In this document: piece by piece, positions 1-7,959 of the stretch
How the letters are laid out: each line of letters begins with the position of its first letter
Numbering within the stretch: the stretch's first letter is position 1
Notes under the pieces: generated by a model
The model's input: the letters and a program-made list of their open reading frames with translations, nothing else
The model's database searches: none
What the model was told of the DNA's origin: nothing
Source of the DNA: Candidatus Poribacteria bacterium
GTDB taxonomy: Bacteria; Poribacteria; WGA-4E; GCA-2687025
Direction: 5' to 3'
Length of the DNA stretch: 64,000 bases
Assembly (NCBI GenBank): GCA_028818695.1
Contig: JAPPNK010000030.1
Location: 1 to 64,000 of the forward strand
Program-made: the position numbers and the translations under genes

Positions 1-135
1 CCTTAAGTATGCGCATACCTGAGGGGTAAAGTAATCATGTAAATGACGGTCTGGTTGGCGACGCCTTTTTCCCATAAATAGAGAGATCATTCGTTCAACT
101 GTCCCAACTTTATATATGAGGTCAGCGTCAATGGG

Positions 136-164
136 TTGACACGCCTGGCGCGTCGGTCTAAACT
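136..164 (+). promoter_or_regulatory. sigma70-type promoter of the sixA-like gene
   Basis: TTGACA (136-141), a 17-base spacer and TAAACT (159-164). Predicted start of transcription is near 171, about 30 bases before the ATG at 202, which has a GGGGGA ribosome site. The first 135 bases of the window show no gene. Confidence 0.6.
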
Positions 165-201
165 TTTCTCACCGAAACAGCATTGACAAGGGGGAATTCA
201 G

Positions 202-867
202 ATGAAAACGTTGATTGTGTGGCGCCATGCGAAAGCGTCCAGCGCAAAGGCGGGCGGCTCCGATCATGACCGCAAGCTGTCCAAACGCGGGCGAAAAGAC
301 GCCAAGCGCGTCGGCAAGCATTGGAAGGCGGAAGGCGGGGCGCCTGAATTCATCGTCGCGTCCACCGCCCCGCGCGCCTACGACACCGCCGAAACCGGGC
401 TCAAAGCCGCTTTGAAAAATCTCTCAGACGAAGAAAAGACCCGCTACGTCCTCTGCGCTGATCAGCGGCTCTACATGACAGGAACCGAAGAGCATTTGAC
501 CGTCCTGCGCGGGCTTAGCGACGTTCATCAAAAAGCGGCTTTGTGCGGACACAACCCCTCCTTAGAGGCGCTTGTTTATGCGTTGACGGGCGAAGCGGTT
601 GCCATGCCGACCGGCTCCTTCGCAACGATACATTTAAACATAGACCGATGGGGGGAGCTGTCTGAAGGCGGGCATCGGCTGGACGGTTTCATCGAAGGTG
701 CGGCGGTGTTAGAGGCGCTGGAGGCGCAGCGGAACGCGCGCGCCGTCGGCGCGGAGGCGGGTCGGCTTTTGAGCGGAAAGGCGCTGAAGCGGGTTGTGAA
801 GACGATCGGCTCGCGCAAGAAATTTCTGAAAGCGCTGGGAACGGAGCTTTCTAAAGCAAAAAAGTAG
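202..867 (+). CDS. sixA: SixA-like phosphohistidine phosphatase
   Basis: A 221-residue histidine phosphatase superfamily protein of the SixA branch. Family members remove phosphate from phosphohistidine; in E. coli the target is an HPt domain of a phosphorelay, and the target here is unknown. The catalytic RHAKAS motif is at residues 8-13 (nucleophile His9) and the second conserved histidine lies in CGHNPS (His117). It is about 60 residues longer than E. coli SixA; the extra length is a basic, Lys/Arg-rich C-terminal tail from about residue 185. No signal peptide, so cytoplasmic. The ATG at 202 follows a GGGGGA ribosome site and a clear promoter. A histidine kinase and regulator at 25185-28321 are the nearest phosphorelay proteins, but no link is shown. 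Confidence 0.85.
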   Translation: MKTLIVWRHAKASSAKAGGSDHDRKLSKRGRKDAKRVGKHWKAEGGAPEFIVASTAPRAYDTAETGLKAALKNLSDEEKTRYVLCADQRLYMTGTEEHLTVLRGLSDVHQKAALCGHNPSLEALVYALTGEAVAMPTGSFATIHLNIDRWGELSEGGHRLDGFIEGAAVLEALEAQRNARAVGAEAGRLLSGKALKRVVKTIGSRKKFLKALGTELSKAKK

Positions 868-898
868 CGCAAGGCGGCTTGAATCCGCCACATACATG

Positions 899-927
899 TT
901 GACACGGGCGAAAGTTATGGATAAACT
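899..927 (+). promoter_or_regulatory. sigma70-type promoter for the 972-2286 gene pair
   Basis: TTGACA (899-904), 17-base spacer, TAAACT (922-927). Transcription should begin near 934. This places an in-frame GTG at 933 at or before the first base of the message and so argues for translation from the TTG at 972. Confidence 0.6.
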
Positions 928-971
928 AGCGGGTGAATCGGAAACAAGGCTTAATTTCGAAAGGAGCTGCT

Positions 972-1604
972 TTGTTCAGAATTATTGCGACGGCAATCAC
1001 GGCGCTCGCCTTCACAGCGGGATTCGCGCTTCAAGCGGACGCCGGCAATTTCCTAGTGCTTGATGAAAACGTCGACGACGTTCTCGAAGCTCTCACCAGC
1101 GGAGGAGGCACCGCCTCTAAGTCGGATGACGCCTACATGGGCAGCGAATCGCTGTTCGTCCAATCGACAGGGAACGACGGACAGAAGTTCAACCAGAACA
1201 TGCCTCAATGGGCGCACAAGATCGTTGAGGATCCATCTGGCCCGGACGAGTTCCGCTACATCACCTTCGCGTGGAAAAAAGACGGCGGAAACGGAATCCA
1301 GCTGCAGATGCATGGCGCGCCCGGCGGATGGGGTCACCGGTACCACGCCGGCGCCAATGTGAAAAACTGGAACCCGTCCCTTCAGGTCGACGAAAATATC
1401 CCTGCCGTCTGGACAGAAATCACCAAAGACCTGTTTGAGGACTGGGGCGCTTTCACTATGTCAGGGATGGCGTTCACCGCCTGGGACGGCAACGGCGGCT
1501 TTTGGGATGCGGTGCATCTCCATTCCGATCCGACGCCGCCCACCTCAGTGGAACCGCAGGGCAAGCTTGCTTCCTCCTGGGCGGAACTGAAAGCGGGCCG
1601 TTAA
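972..1604 (+). CDS. Secreted protein with C-terminal WAELK-type tail (paralog 1)
   Basis: A 210-residue secreted protein of unknown function. The start is read as TTG at 972, five bases after GGAG, because the predicted transcript begins near 934; a longer frame from GTG 933 is possible. From 972 the first 25 residues form a clean signal peptide (hydrophobic IIATAITALAFTAGFAL). The mature part is closely similar to the next gene, sharing GNDGQKFNQNMP, FRYITFAWKK, GIQLQMxGxPGGWGHRYHAG and a LFEDW segment. This looks like a beta-sandwich carbohydrate-binding or LamG-like fold, which is a guess from composition. It ends in SVEPQGKLASSWAELKAGR, a tail also seen in three other secreted proteins of the window. 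No catalytic motif seen. Confidence 0.75.
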   Translation: MFRIIATAITALAFTAGFALQADAGNFLVLDENVDDVLEALTSGGGTASKSDDAYMGSESLFVQSTGNDGQKFNQNMPQWAHKIVEDPSGPDEFRYITFAWKKDGGNGIQLQMHGAPGGWGHRYHAGANVKNWNPSLQVDENIPAVWTEITKDLFEDWGAFTMSGMAFTAWDGNGGFWDAVHLHSDPTPPTSVEPQGKLASSWAELKAGR

Positions 1605-1623
1605 GGTCTGTTTGGAGGCGGAC

Positions 1624-2286
1624 ATGAAACATACATATCTTGGCTGGATCGCCGGGACTCTAGGTCTGCTCTGTTTCGTCTCATTCTCGGCATACGCCAA
1701 TGAGACGCTCATCATCGTGGACGACAAGGGCAGCGTTAATGAGCTGATACCCAAGCTGGTCAGCGGAGCCGGCAACGCTAAGCTGGAGGAAAACGACGTC
1801 TATAAGGACGACGACGACCGCAAAGCCGCCCTCCTCGTTGAAGGGATCGGCAACGATGGGCAGAAGTTCAACCAGAACATGCCCGGCTGGCAGTACAAGA
1901 TCGTTGAAAAACCGAGCAGGGCGGATGAGTTCCGCTACATCACCTTCGCCTGGAAAAAGAAGGGCGGAAGCGGAATCCAGCTGCAGATGTATGGTCAGCC
2001 CGGCGGATGGGGCCACCGCTACCACGCCGGCGTCAACGAAAAAAACTGGAACCCTTCTATCCGCGTCAGCGATCTGCCAAGAGAATGGGAGGTCCATACG
2101 CGCGACCTGTTTGAGGACTGGAATGAGTTCACGCTCACCGGCATCGCCTTCACCGCATGGAGCCTTGACCACGGCATCTGGGACCATGTCCTGTTCCATC
2201 AAGAAGAGGACGATCCGCTCGCCGATCTGTCGGTCGATCCGAGAGAGAAAGCGGCGGCTGTCTGGGCGGAGCTGAAGGCTCGATAA
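1624..2286 (+). CDS. Secreted protein with C-terminal WAELK-type tail (paralog 2)
   Basis: A 220-residue tandem paralog of the preceding gene, 19 bases downstream and probably co-transcribed. The ATG at 1624 has GGAGG five bases upstream and opens a good signal peptide (MKHTYLGWIAGTLGLL, ending at SAYA); a TTG at 1612 lies upstream of that ribosome site and is unlikely. The central domain matches paralog 1 (FNQNMPGW, FRYITFAWKKKGGSGIQLQM, GGWGHRYHAG), whereas the N-terminal 60 residues have diverged and are acidic (YKDDDDRK). The C-terminus is SVDPREKAAAVWAELKAR. Function unknown; likely exported and perhaps surface-held through the tail. Confidence 0.78.
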   Translation: MKHTYLGWIAGTLGLLCFVSFSAYANETLIIVDDKGSVNELIPKLVSGAGNAKLEENDVYKDDDDRKAALLVEGIGNDGQKFNQNMPGWQYKIVEKPSRADEFRYITFAWKKKGGSGIQLQMYGQPGGWGHRYHAGVNEKNWNPSIRVSDLPREWEVHTRDLFEDWNEFTLTGIAFTAWSLDHGIWDHVLFHQEEDDPLADLSVDPREKAAAVWAELKAR

Positions 2287-2295
2287 ATTTCAACC

Positions 2296-2328
2296 GAGAG
2301 CGGGCGGCTTTGACGGCAGCCCGCTCTC
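2296..2328 (+). terminator. Hairpin after the paralog pair
   Basis: GAGAGCGGGC (2296-2305) and GCCCGCTCTC (2319-2328) form a perfect 10-base-pair stem with a 13-base loop, 10 bases after the stop codon. No clean T-run follows, so termination strength is uncertain. Confidence 0.5.
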
Positions 2329-2341
2329 TCAACCTTCCCTA

Positions 2342-2370
2342 TTGGAATAGGCGCAAGCAGTTGATATAAA
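2342..2370 (+). promoter_or_regulatory. sigma70-type promoter of the 2404 operon
   Basis: TTGGAA (2342-2347), 17-base spacer, TATAAA (2365-2370). The first gene starts at 2404. Confidence 0.45.
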
Positions 2371-2403
2371 AAACAGGATAGGCCGTTAGAACGGAGCGTG
2401 TAA

Positions 2404-5400
2404 ATGTCATGCGTTGATCATTCGTTTTGGAAGCGCCGTTTGGGTTTCGCTCTTACCGCCGCGGCGATCTTTTCCGCCGCCGTTTTGAGCTGGGCGCAGG
2501 AGCAAGCCGTCGAGGCGCCCGATTTCAACAACGTCATTCGACCGATACTCTCCGAAAACTGCTTTGTCTGCCACGGGCCGGATGAAACGCAGCGCAAGGC
2601 GAATCTTCGCCTGGATCTCAAAACGGATGTGTTCTCCGACGCGCGCGGCTACTCGATTGTGACGCCGGGAAAGCCGGACGAAAGCCCGCTTTACACCCGC
2701 ATCGCCGAAGAAAACGAACATTACCGCATGCCGCCAATTGCCTCCGGCAAAAAGCTGGAGCCTGAGCAAATTGAAGCGATACGCCGATGGATCGAAGCGG
2801 GCGCCGAATGGAAGGAGCATTGGGCGTTCATTCCTCCGACGCGGCCTGATCCGCCCGCGGACCTCGGCGACGCGCGCCTTTACAACGCCATCGACGCTTT
2901 TATCCAAAAGCGGCTTCAAAAAGAGGGATTGAGCATGTCTCCCGAAGCGGATCGGCGCGTTCTGGCGCGGCGCGTTTCGCTTGACCTGACCGGGCTGCCG
3001 CCTTCTATAGAAGAGGTGGAAGCGTTTCTCGCCGACGAAAGCCCCGACGCTTACGACCGCTATGTGACGCGGCTCATGGCGAAGCCCGCCTACGGCGAAC
3101 ATATGGCGCGCTACTGGCTTGACGCGGCGCGCTACGCCGACACGCATGGTCTGCATCTAGACAATTACCGCGAAATGTGGCCCTACCGCGACTGGGTCAT
3201 CAACGCCTTCAACGCGAACATGCCGTTTGACCAGTTCACCATTGAGCAGCTGGCTGGCGACCTTCTGCCGGAGCCGACGCTTCAACAGCAGATTGCGACA
3301 GGCTTCAACCGCTGCAACGTGACGACCAGCGAGGGCGGCTCCATCAACGACGAGGTGTATGTGCGCTACGCTGTCGACCGCGCCGGCGCCGCCTCCACCG
3401 TCTGGATGGGTCTCACCGTCGGATGCGCGCAGTGCCATGACCATAAATACGACCCGATTTCACAAAAAGAGTTTTATCAGCTGTTCGCTTACTTCAACAA
3501 TGTCGCCGAGCCGGCGATGGACGGCAACCGAAAAGACACCCCGCCCATCGTGAAGGCGCCGACGGCGGAGCAAGACGCGCGCCTTGCCCAGCTGGCTGAC
3601 CAGATCAAAACGCTCGCGGCGCGCATCAAGGATGAGGCGGTTCCTGAAGTGGACGCCGCGCAGGCGGAATGGGAGGCGCGTCAAGCGCGGTGGACGCCGC
3701 TGCGCCCGCATGCGTTCACCTCTCAAGGCAAGGCGGCGTTGAAGCTGCTGGACGACCATTCGCTGCTGGCAAGCGGCGAGAACGCCGACAAAGAGATCTA
3801 CGAAGTCGCCGCCGAGATGCCCGCGGGGAGCTTCCACGCGATACGTTTAGAAGCGATCCCAGACTCGTCGCTGCCGAAAGGAAGCTCCGGCAGAAGCGAC
3901 AACGGCAACAGCGTTCTCACCGGATTTGAGGCGGAGATTGCGTCGGCTGAAAAGCCGGACGAATGGAGGCGCATCGCCTTTTCAGAGGCGTGGGCAGATT
4001 ATGAGCAGGCGCAAGAGTTTGCTGTAGGCAACGCTTTAGACGGCAGACCTGAAACGGGCTGGGGGCTTTCGGGTCGGCAGAACCGCAATGTCCATGCCGT
4101 CTTCCTTGCCGACAAGCCGTTCTCGGTCAAGAGTGCGGGGCGCATCCGTTTTCGGTTAAAGTATGAGTCGCCGCATGCGAAGCATCAGCATGGGCGGTTC
4201 CGCCTCTCGATCACGGACGCGCCGTTTTTGGAGCCTGTCGGGTCCTACGCCGTATTCGAGGATTGGCATCAGATCGGTCCGTTTGAGGCGGAAAATGCGA
4301 GCGCCGCGCTGCGCCGCGCCTTCGCCCCTGAGACCGAGAACGTGAACCTCGGCAAGAATTACAAGGTGAACGGCAAAGATTACAAGTGGCAAAAGAAGGC
4401 GGAGTGGAAGACGGAACTGAACGCCGCGGCGTCTGAAAAACCTGCCGTCTCCTACTTCTACCGCAACATACGCTCGGACGCGAGTCAGCGCGCTGTTGTC
4501 CAACTGGAAACGGACGGGCATTTCAAGGTTTTCCTGAACCGAGAGGAGCTGTATGAGTCGCCGTTCGGCTCTGTCTCGCCGGCTTCCATTCACCGGTTCC
4601 AGTTGCCGCTGCGTCCAGGGAACAATCAGCTGGTTGTGAAGCATCTCCATACGAACGCGGACGCGGTCGTCAACATCGAGACGGCGACCGAGGAGCCGAT
4701 CGTCCCCGCCGATATTGTGGACGCTATCGCGACGGCGCCGGCGGAACGGGACGACGCGGCCGCGCAGAAAATACAGCGCCACTACCGCGAGTTCATCACA
4801 AAAGACCCGCTCATCCGCGACTGGTTCGCGCAGAGCGCCGACCTTCAAAAACAGAAAACAGACCTAGAGAACGGCTTTGCGACGACGCTTGTCATGCGCG
4901 AATTGGAGAAACCGCGCGGCGCGTATGTGCTGGAGCGCGGAGCCTACGACAAGCGCGGCGAAGAGGTACAGCCGAGCACCCCCGCCGTACTTCCGCCGCT
5001 GCCGGACGACGCTCCGCCCAACCGCATGAGCTTGGCAAAGTGGCTTGTCGACCCTGGTCATCCGTTGACGGCGCGCGTCACGGTGAACCGCTTGTGGCAG
5101 CAGGTCTTCGGGGCGGGCATCGCGCGGACGGCCGAGGATTTCGGCAGCCAAGGCGAGCCGCCGACGCACCCCGAACTGCTCGACTGGCTCGCTATGGAGT
5201 TCATCGAGTCGGGATGGGATGTGCGGCATATGATGCGGCTGATGGTCTCGTCTGCGGCGTATCGGCAGAGTTCGCAGGCGACGCCGGAGCTGCTGGCGGC
5301 CGACCCTGAAAACAGGCTGTACGCGCGCGGTCCGCGTTTCCGGCTGGACGCCGAGACGATACGGGATCAGGCGCTGGCGTTGAGCGGTCTTCTCCATGAG

Positions 5401-5982
5401 CAGATCGGCGGACCGAGCGTCAAGCCGCCGCAGCCCGCAGGTCTCTGGAAGGCGGTCGGGTATGTCGGCTCCAACACGGACACCTTCGTCGCCGACAAGG
5501 ATCCGAACAAGATCTACAGGCGCAGTCTGTACACTTTCTGGAAACGCACCGCTCCGCCGCCGCAGATGAACCTGTTCGACGCGCCCTCGCGGGAGGAGTG
5601 CGTCGTTCGGAGGGAGCGCACCAATACGCCCATGCAGGCGCTCGCGTTGATGAACGACGCGCAGTATTTCACCGCGGCGAAGGCGTTTGCGGCGCGTATG
5701 ATGAACGGAAGCGAGTCGGACGGCGATGCCGAGCGGCTGCGGCGCGGGTTCTTGATTGCCGCCGCCCGTCCCCCGTCTGATCAGGAGGCGGCGATTCTGC
5801 TGGAGACGCTGGAGGCGCAGCGGGTCGAGTTTCAAGCGGACATCGAATCTGCCGCCAAGATTGTCGGACCTGTCCCCGAAGGCGAGGCGCAAATATCCGA
5901 CGAAGAGCAGATCGAGCTCGCCGCGTGGACAATGCTCGCAAACCTGATCATGAACCTGGACGAGATTTTAAACAAAGGATGA
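2404..5982 (+). CDS. PSCyt1-DUF1549-DUF1553 planctomycete-type cytochrome-like protein
   Basis: 1192 residues with the domain order known from Planctomycetes and Poribacteria. A signal peptide (residues 12-31) is followed by a PSCyt1 domain with a heme-binding-type CFVCH at 53-57. DUF1549 follows and carries the hallmark [11 protein letters not shown]. The middle (roughly 480-620) has a discoidin/F5-F8-like segment ([12 protein letters not shown]). The C-terminal third is DUF1553, with [29 protein letters not shown] and SAAYRQSS, ending ILNKG. Such genes are usually paired with DUF1501; here the partner lies 4.8 kb downstream, behind two inserted genes. The biochemical role of the pair is not established; a role in polysaccharide (sulfated glycan) use at the envelope is often suggested from context. 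Confidence 0.9.
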   Translation: MSCVDHSFWKRRLGFALTAAAIFSAAVLSWAQEQAVEAPDFNNVIRPILSENCFVCHGPDETQRKANLRLDLKTDVFSDARGYSIVTPGKPDESPLYTRIAEENEHYRMPPIASGKKLEPEQIEAIRRWIEAGAEWKEHWAFIPPTRPDPPADLGDARLYNAIDAFIQKRLQKEGLSMSPEADRRVLARRVSLDLTGLPPSIEEVEAFLADESPDAYDRYVTRLMAKPAYGEHMARYWLDAARYADTHGLHLDNYREMWPYRDWVINAFNANMPFDQFTIEQLAGDLLPEPTLQQQIATGFNRCNVTTSEGGSINDEVYVRYAVDRAGAASTVWMGLTVGCAQCHDHKYDPISQKEFYQLFAYFNNVAEPAMDGNRKDTPPIVKAPTAEQDARLAQLADQIKTLAARIKDEAVPEVDAAQAEWEARQARWTPLRPHAFTSQGKAALKLLDDHSLLASGENADKEIYEVAAEMPAGSFHAIRLEAIPDSSLPKGSSGRSDNGNSVLTGFEAEIASAEKPDEWRRIAFSEAWADYEQAQEFAVGNALDGRPETGWGLSGRQNRNVHAVFLADKPFSVKSAGRIRFRLKYESPHAKHQHGRFRLSITDAPFLEPVGSYAVFEDWHQIGPFEAENASAALRRAFAPETENVNLGKNYKVNGKDYKWQKKAEWKTELNAAASEKPAVSYFYRNIRSDASQRAVVQLETDGHFKVFLNREELYESPFGSVSPASIHRFQLPLRPGNNQLVVKHLHTNADAVVNIETATEEPIVPADIVDAIATAPAERDDAAAQKIQRHYREFITKDPLIRDWFAQSADLQKQKTDLENGFATTLVMRELEKPRGAYVLERGAYDKRGEEVQPSTPAVLPPLPDDAPPNRMSLAKWLVDPGHPLTARVTVNRLWQQVFGAGIARTAEDFGSQGEPPTHPELLDWLAMEFIESGWDVRHMMRLMVSSAAYRQSSQATPELLAADPENRLYARGPRFRLDAETIRDQALALSGLLHEQIGGPSVKPPQPAGLWKAVGYVGSNTDTFVADKDPNKIYRRSLYTFWKRTAPPPQMNLFDAPSREECVVRRERTNTPMQALALMNDAQYFTAAKAFAARMMNGSESDGDAERLRRGFLIAAARPPSDQEAAILLETLEAQRVEFQADIESAAKIVGPVPEGEAQISDEEQIELAAWTMLANLIMNLDEILNKG

Positions 5983-5986
5983 GAGT

Positions 5987-7936
5987 ATGAACGCGATCAA
6001 AACGCCCCGCCAACGGACGATGCGGAGCCGCTTCTTTGAGCGGTCTTCAGCGCCTCCCCGTTCGCTTCAAACCCAAAAAACTGCAAAGGGAATTTGCATG
6101 ATGTTCGCTCAGAAAAAAACTGCTTCTCCGCTTCACATGTTCGCGTTGATCGTTTGCCTCAACTTCGTTCTCCTGATGAACGCCGCCGCCCAAAACAACG
6201 CCGGCGTCAACTATATTTTTGAGTCGATCAACGTTCCGGGCGTCGATTTTTTGGTGCTGACCGCAAGCAGCGACTTTGAAGATTACGCCGGCTACACGCT
6301 CAGTCCAGACGGCGAGAAGGTCGTTGGCTTCACATTGATCGACGGCGTTTTCAAAACCTACGATTTTCCTGGCTCGCAGGGTACGTATTTCGACGCCCTC
6401 GGCAATGACGGCTCCGCTGCGGGACACTACGAGGACAGCGACGGGATTAACCATGGCGTCATCTTGGACCCAAACGGCGAGCTGAAACAGTACGATTTCC
6501 CAGGCGCCGCCGAGACGGCCATCTACGGCATTAACGATGAAACGGGAGCTTTGAGCGGCGACATCGTGGATGAAGATGGGTTTACCCATGGATTCTCAGG
6601 GGATACGGTGATTTCATTCCCTGGCGCTGTCCATACATATGCGGACTTTGTCAATGCTGACGGCGTTGTCGTCGGCAGCTTCATAGACGCTAACGGCGCG
6701 TTTCAAGGGTTCATTCGCGACCCCGACGGCAGTTTTACGACGATCGACATTCCAGGAATTCCAGATTTGTGGTACATCTTTGTGAAGGGGATCAACAATG
6801 ACGGCGTTGTGGTCTTTAGAGCTAGAGCTCCTGGCGATATTCAACGTTCCTATATCCTCCTGCCAGGCGGCGAGCCTCAAGAATTGCAGTTCCCAGGCAG
6901 CGTTACCACAACGGTACGAAATATCAATCAGGACGGGAGTATTATCGGCTATTATGCCTCTGAGGACAGGCGCCTGCACGGCTTTATCGCCAGACCCGCC
7001 TCCGCGGAATTGAGCGGTCATTACAGCAACGCCTACAGCGTCGCGTTGACGAAGGGTCTCAACACGATCTCGGTACCGTTGAAGCCGCCAACCCCCATGA
7101 ACGCAAAGGCGCTCGCAGGGCTGGCAGGATCGACAACCGTTATCAAGTTGGACGGGACAAAGCAGCGTTTCGTCGGGTGGACGCCCGGCGCCCCCGACGA
7201 CGGCTTCCCGATCGAAGGCGGCAAAGGGTATATCGTCAATGTCCCGACAGAGCGCCACTTTTCCTTCGCCGGCGCGCCATGGACAGACCCTGCCGGCACA
7301 GCGCCGGGCGCGCCTCCCCTTTCCACGGAAAGTATCCAGGGAGCATGGGCGTTCGTTGTGAGCGGGCATCTGGAAGGCAAGCGCGCGTTGGGCGGCTACA
7401 GGGTTGTCGTCCGCAACCGCAGAACACACGAAACGATATCGGCGCCTGTACAAGAAGGTTACTTCGCCGCCGCGACGGCCGATCTATCGCGCCGAAGCGT
7501 TGTTGAAGTTGGAGACGCGATGGAGCTGCGCGTCGTCGGTCCAGACGGCAATGTTGAATCGCAAACCTTCGCTTTTGAAGTGACTTCAGAGCATCTCGCA
7601 AACGCCGTTCTGCCCGTTAGGCTGTACGGGGTCGGCAAGCCCGTTCAGAATCGACTGCTGCAGAATTACCCGAATCCGTTCAATCCTGAAACATGGATTC
7701 CGTACCAGCTCGTCGAAGACAGCGACGTCTCGATTGCGGTATACGATTCGTCGGGCAGGTTGGTTCGTTCTCTCTCGCTCGGTTATCAACCCGCTGGCTT
7801 CTACAACAGCCGAGGCAGAGCCGCGTATTGGGACGGACGCAACGCTTTCGGGGAGCGCGTCGCCAGCGGCGTCTATTTTTACCAGTTGAAAACGCCGTCG
7901 TTCCGTCAGACGCGGCGGCTGTTGATCTTGAAATGA
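5987..7936 (+). CDS. Secreted repeat (HAF/propeller-like) protein with FlgD-like C-terminal sorting domain, copy 1
   Basis: 649 residues. After the signal peptide (MFALIVCLNFVLLMNAAAQ) come about five to six repeats built around YDFPG or IPG, GIND..G, HGF and VGSF/IGYY. They resemble extracellular HAF-type repeats and probably form a beta-propeller (inferred). A domain starting near NAYSVALTKGLNTISVPL then leads to a FlgD-Ig/T9SS-type tail with NYPNPFNPETWIPYQL, GRLVRSL, YWDGRN and GVYFYQLK. Start: ATG 5987 follows AAAGGATGAGAGT, but ATG 6098 (after AAAGGGAATTTGC) starts right before the signal peptide. The upstream stretch is shared with the next gene and differs by an in-frame 36-base gap, so I keep 5987. 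Ligand unknown. Confidence 0.8.
   Translation: MNAIKTPRQRTMRSRFFERSSAPPRSLQTQKTAKGICMMFAQKKTASPLHMFALIVCLNFVLLMNAAAQNNAGVNYIFESINVPGVDFLVLTASSDFEDYAGYTLSPDGEKVVGFTLIDGVFKTYDFPGSQGTYFDALGNDGSAAGHYEDSDGINHGVILDPNGELKQYDFPGAAETAIYGINDETGALSGDIVDEDGFTHGFSGDTVISFPGAVHTYADFVNADGVVVGSFIDANGAFQGFIRDPDGSFTTIDIPGIPDLWYIFVKGINNDGVVVFRARAPGDIQRSYILLPGGEPQELQFPGSVTTTVRNINQDGSIIGYYASEDRRLHGFIARPASAELSGHYSNAYSVALTKGLNTISVPLKPPTPMNAKALAGLAGSTTVIKLDGTKQRFVGWTPGAPDDGFPIEGGKGYIVNVPTERHFSFAGAPWTDPAGTAPGAPPLSTESIQGAWAFVVSGHLEGKRALGGYRVVVRNRRTHETISAPVQEGYFAAATADLSRRSVVEVGDAMELRVVGPDGNVESQTFAFEVTSEHLANAVLPVRLYGVGKPVQNRLLQNYPNPFNPETWIPYQLVEDSDVSIAVYDSSGRLVRSLSLGYQPAGFYNSRGRAAYWDGRNAFGERVASGVYFYQLKTPSFRQTRRLLILK
7367..7563 (+). 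repeat. 197-base exact direct repeat, left copy
   Basis: Identical base for base to 10144-10340 (offset 2777). Both copies lie in the same domain of tandem paralogs. Flanking coding sequence is clearly less conserved, as expected from a local gene-conversion tract. Confidence 0.85.
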
Positions 7937-7959
7937 AACAACTGCCGAAAGGCAAACGC

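Noticed and set aside
4864-5892. Long antisense frame inside the DUF1549/1553 gene
   Set aside because: Arg-rich shadow typical of GC-rich coding DNA; the sense strand has clear domain motifs.
7693-7932. N-terminal extension of the second propeller protein into copy 1
   Set aside because: It is copy 1 read in another frame; the shared leader and ribosome sites place the start at 7960 or 8035.
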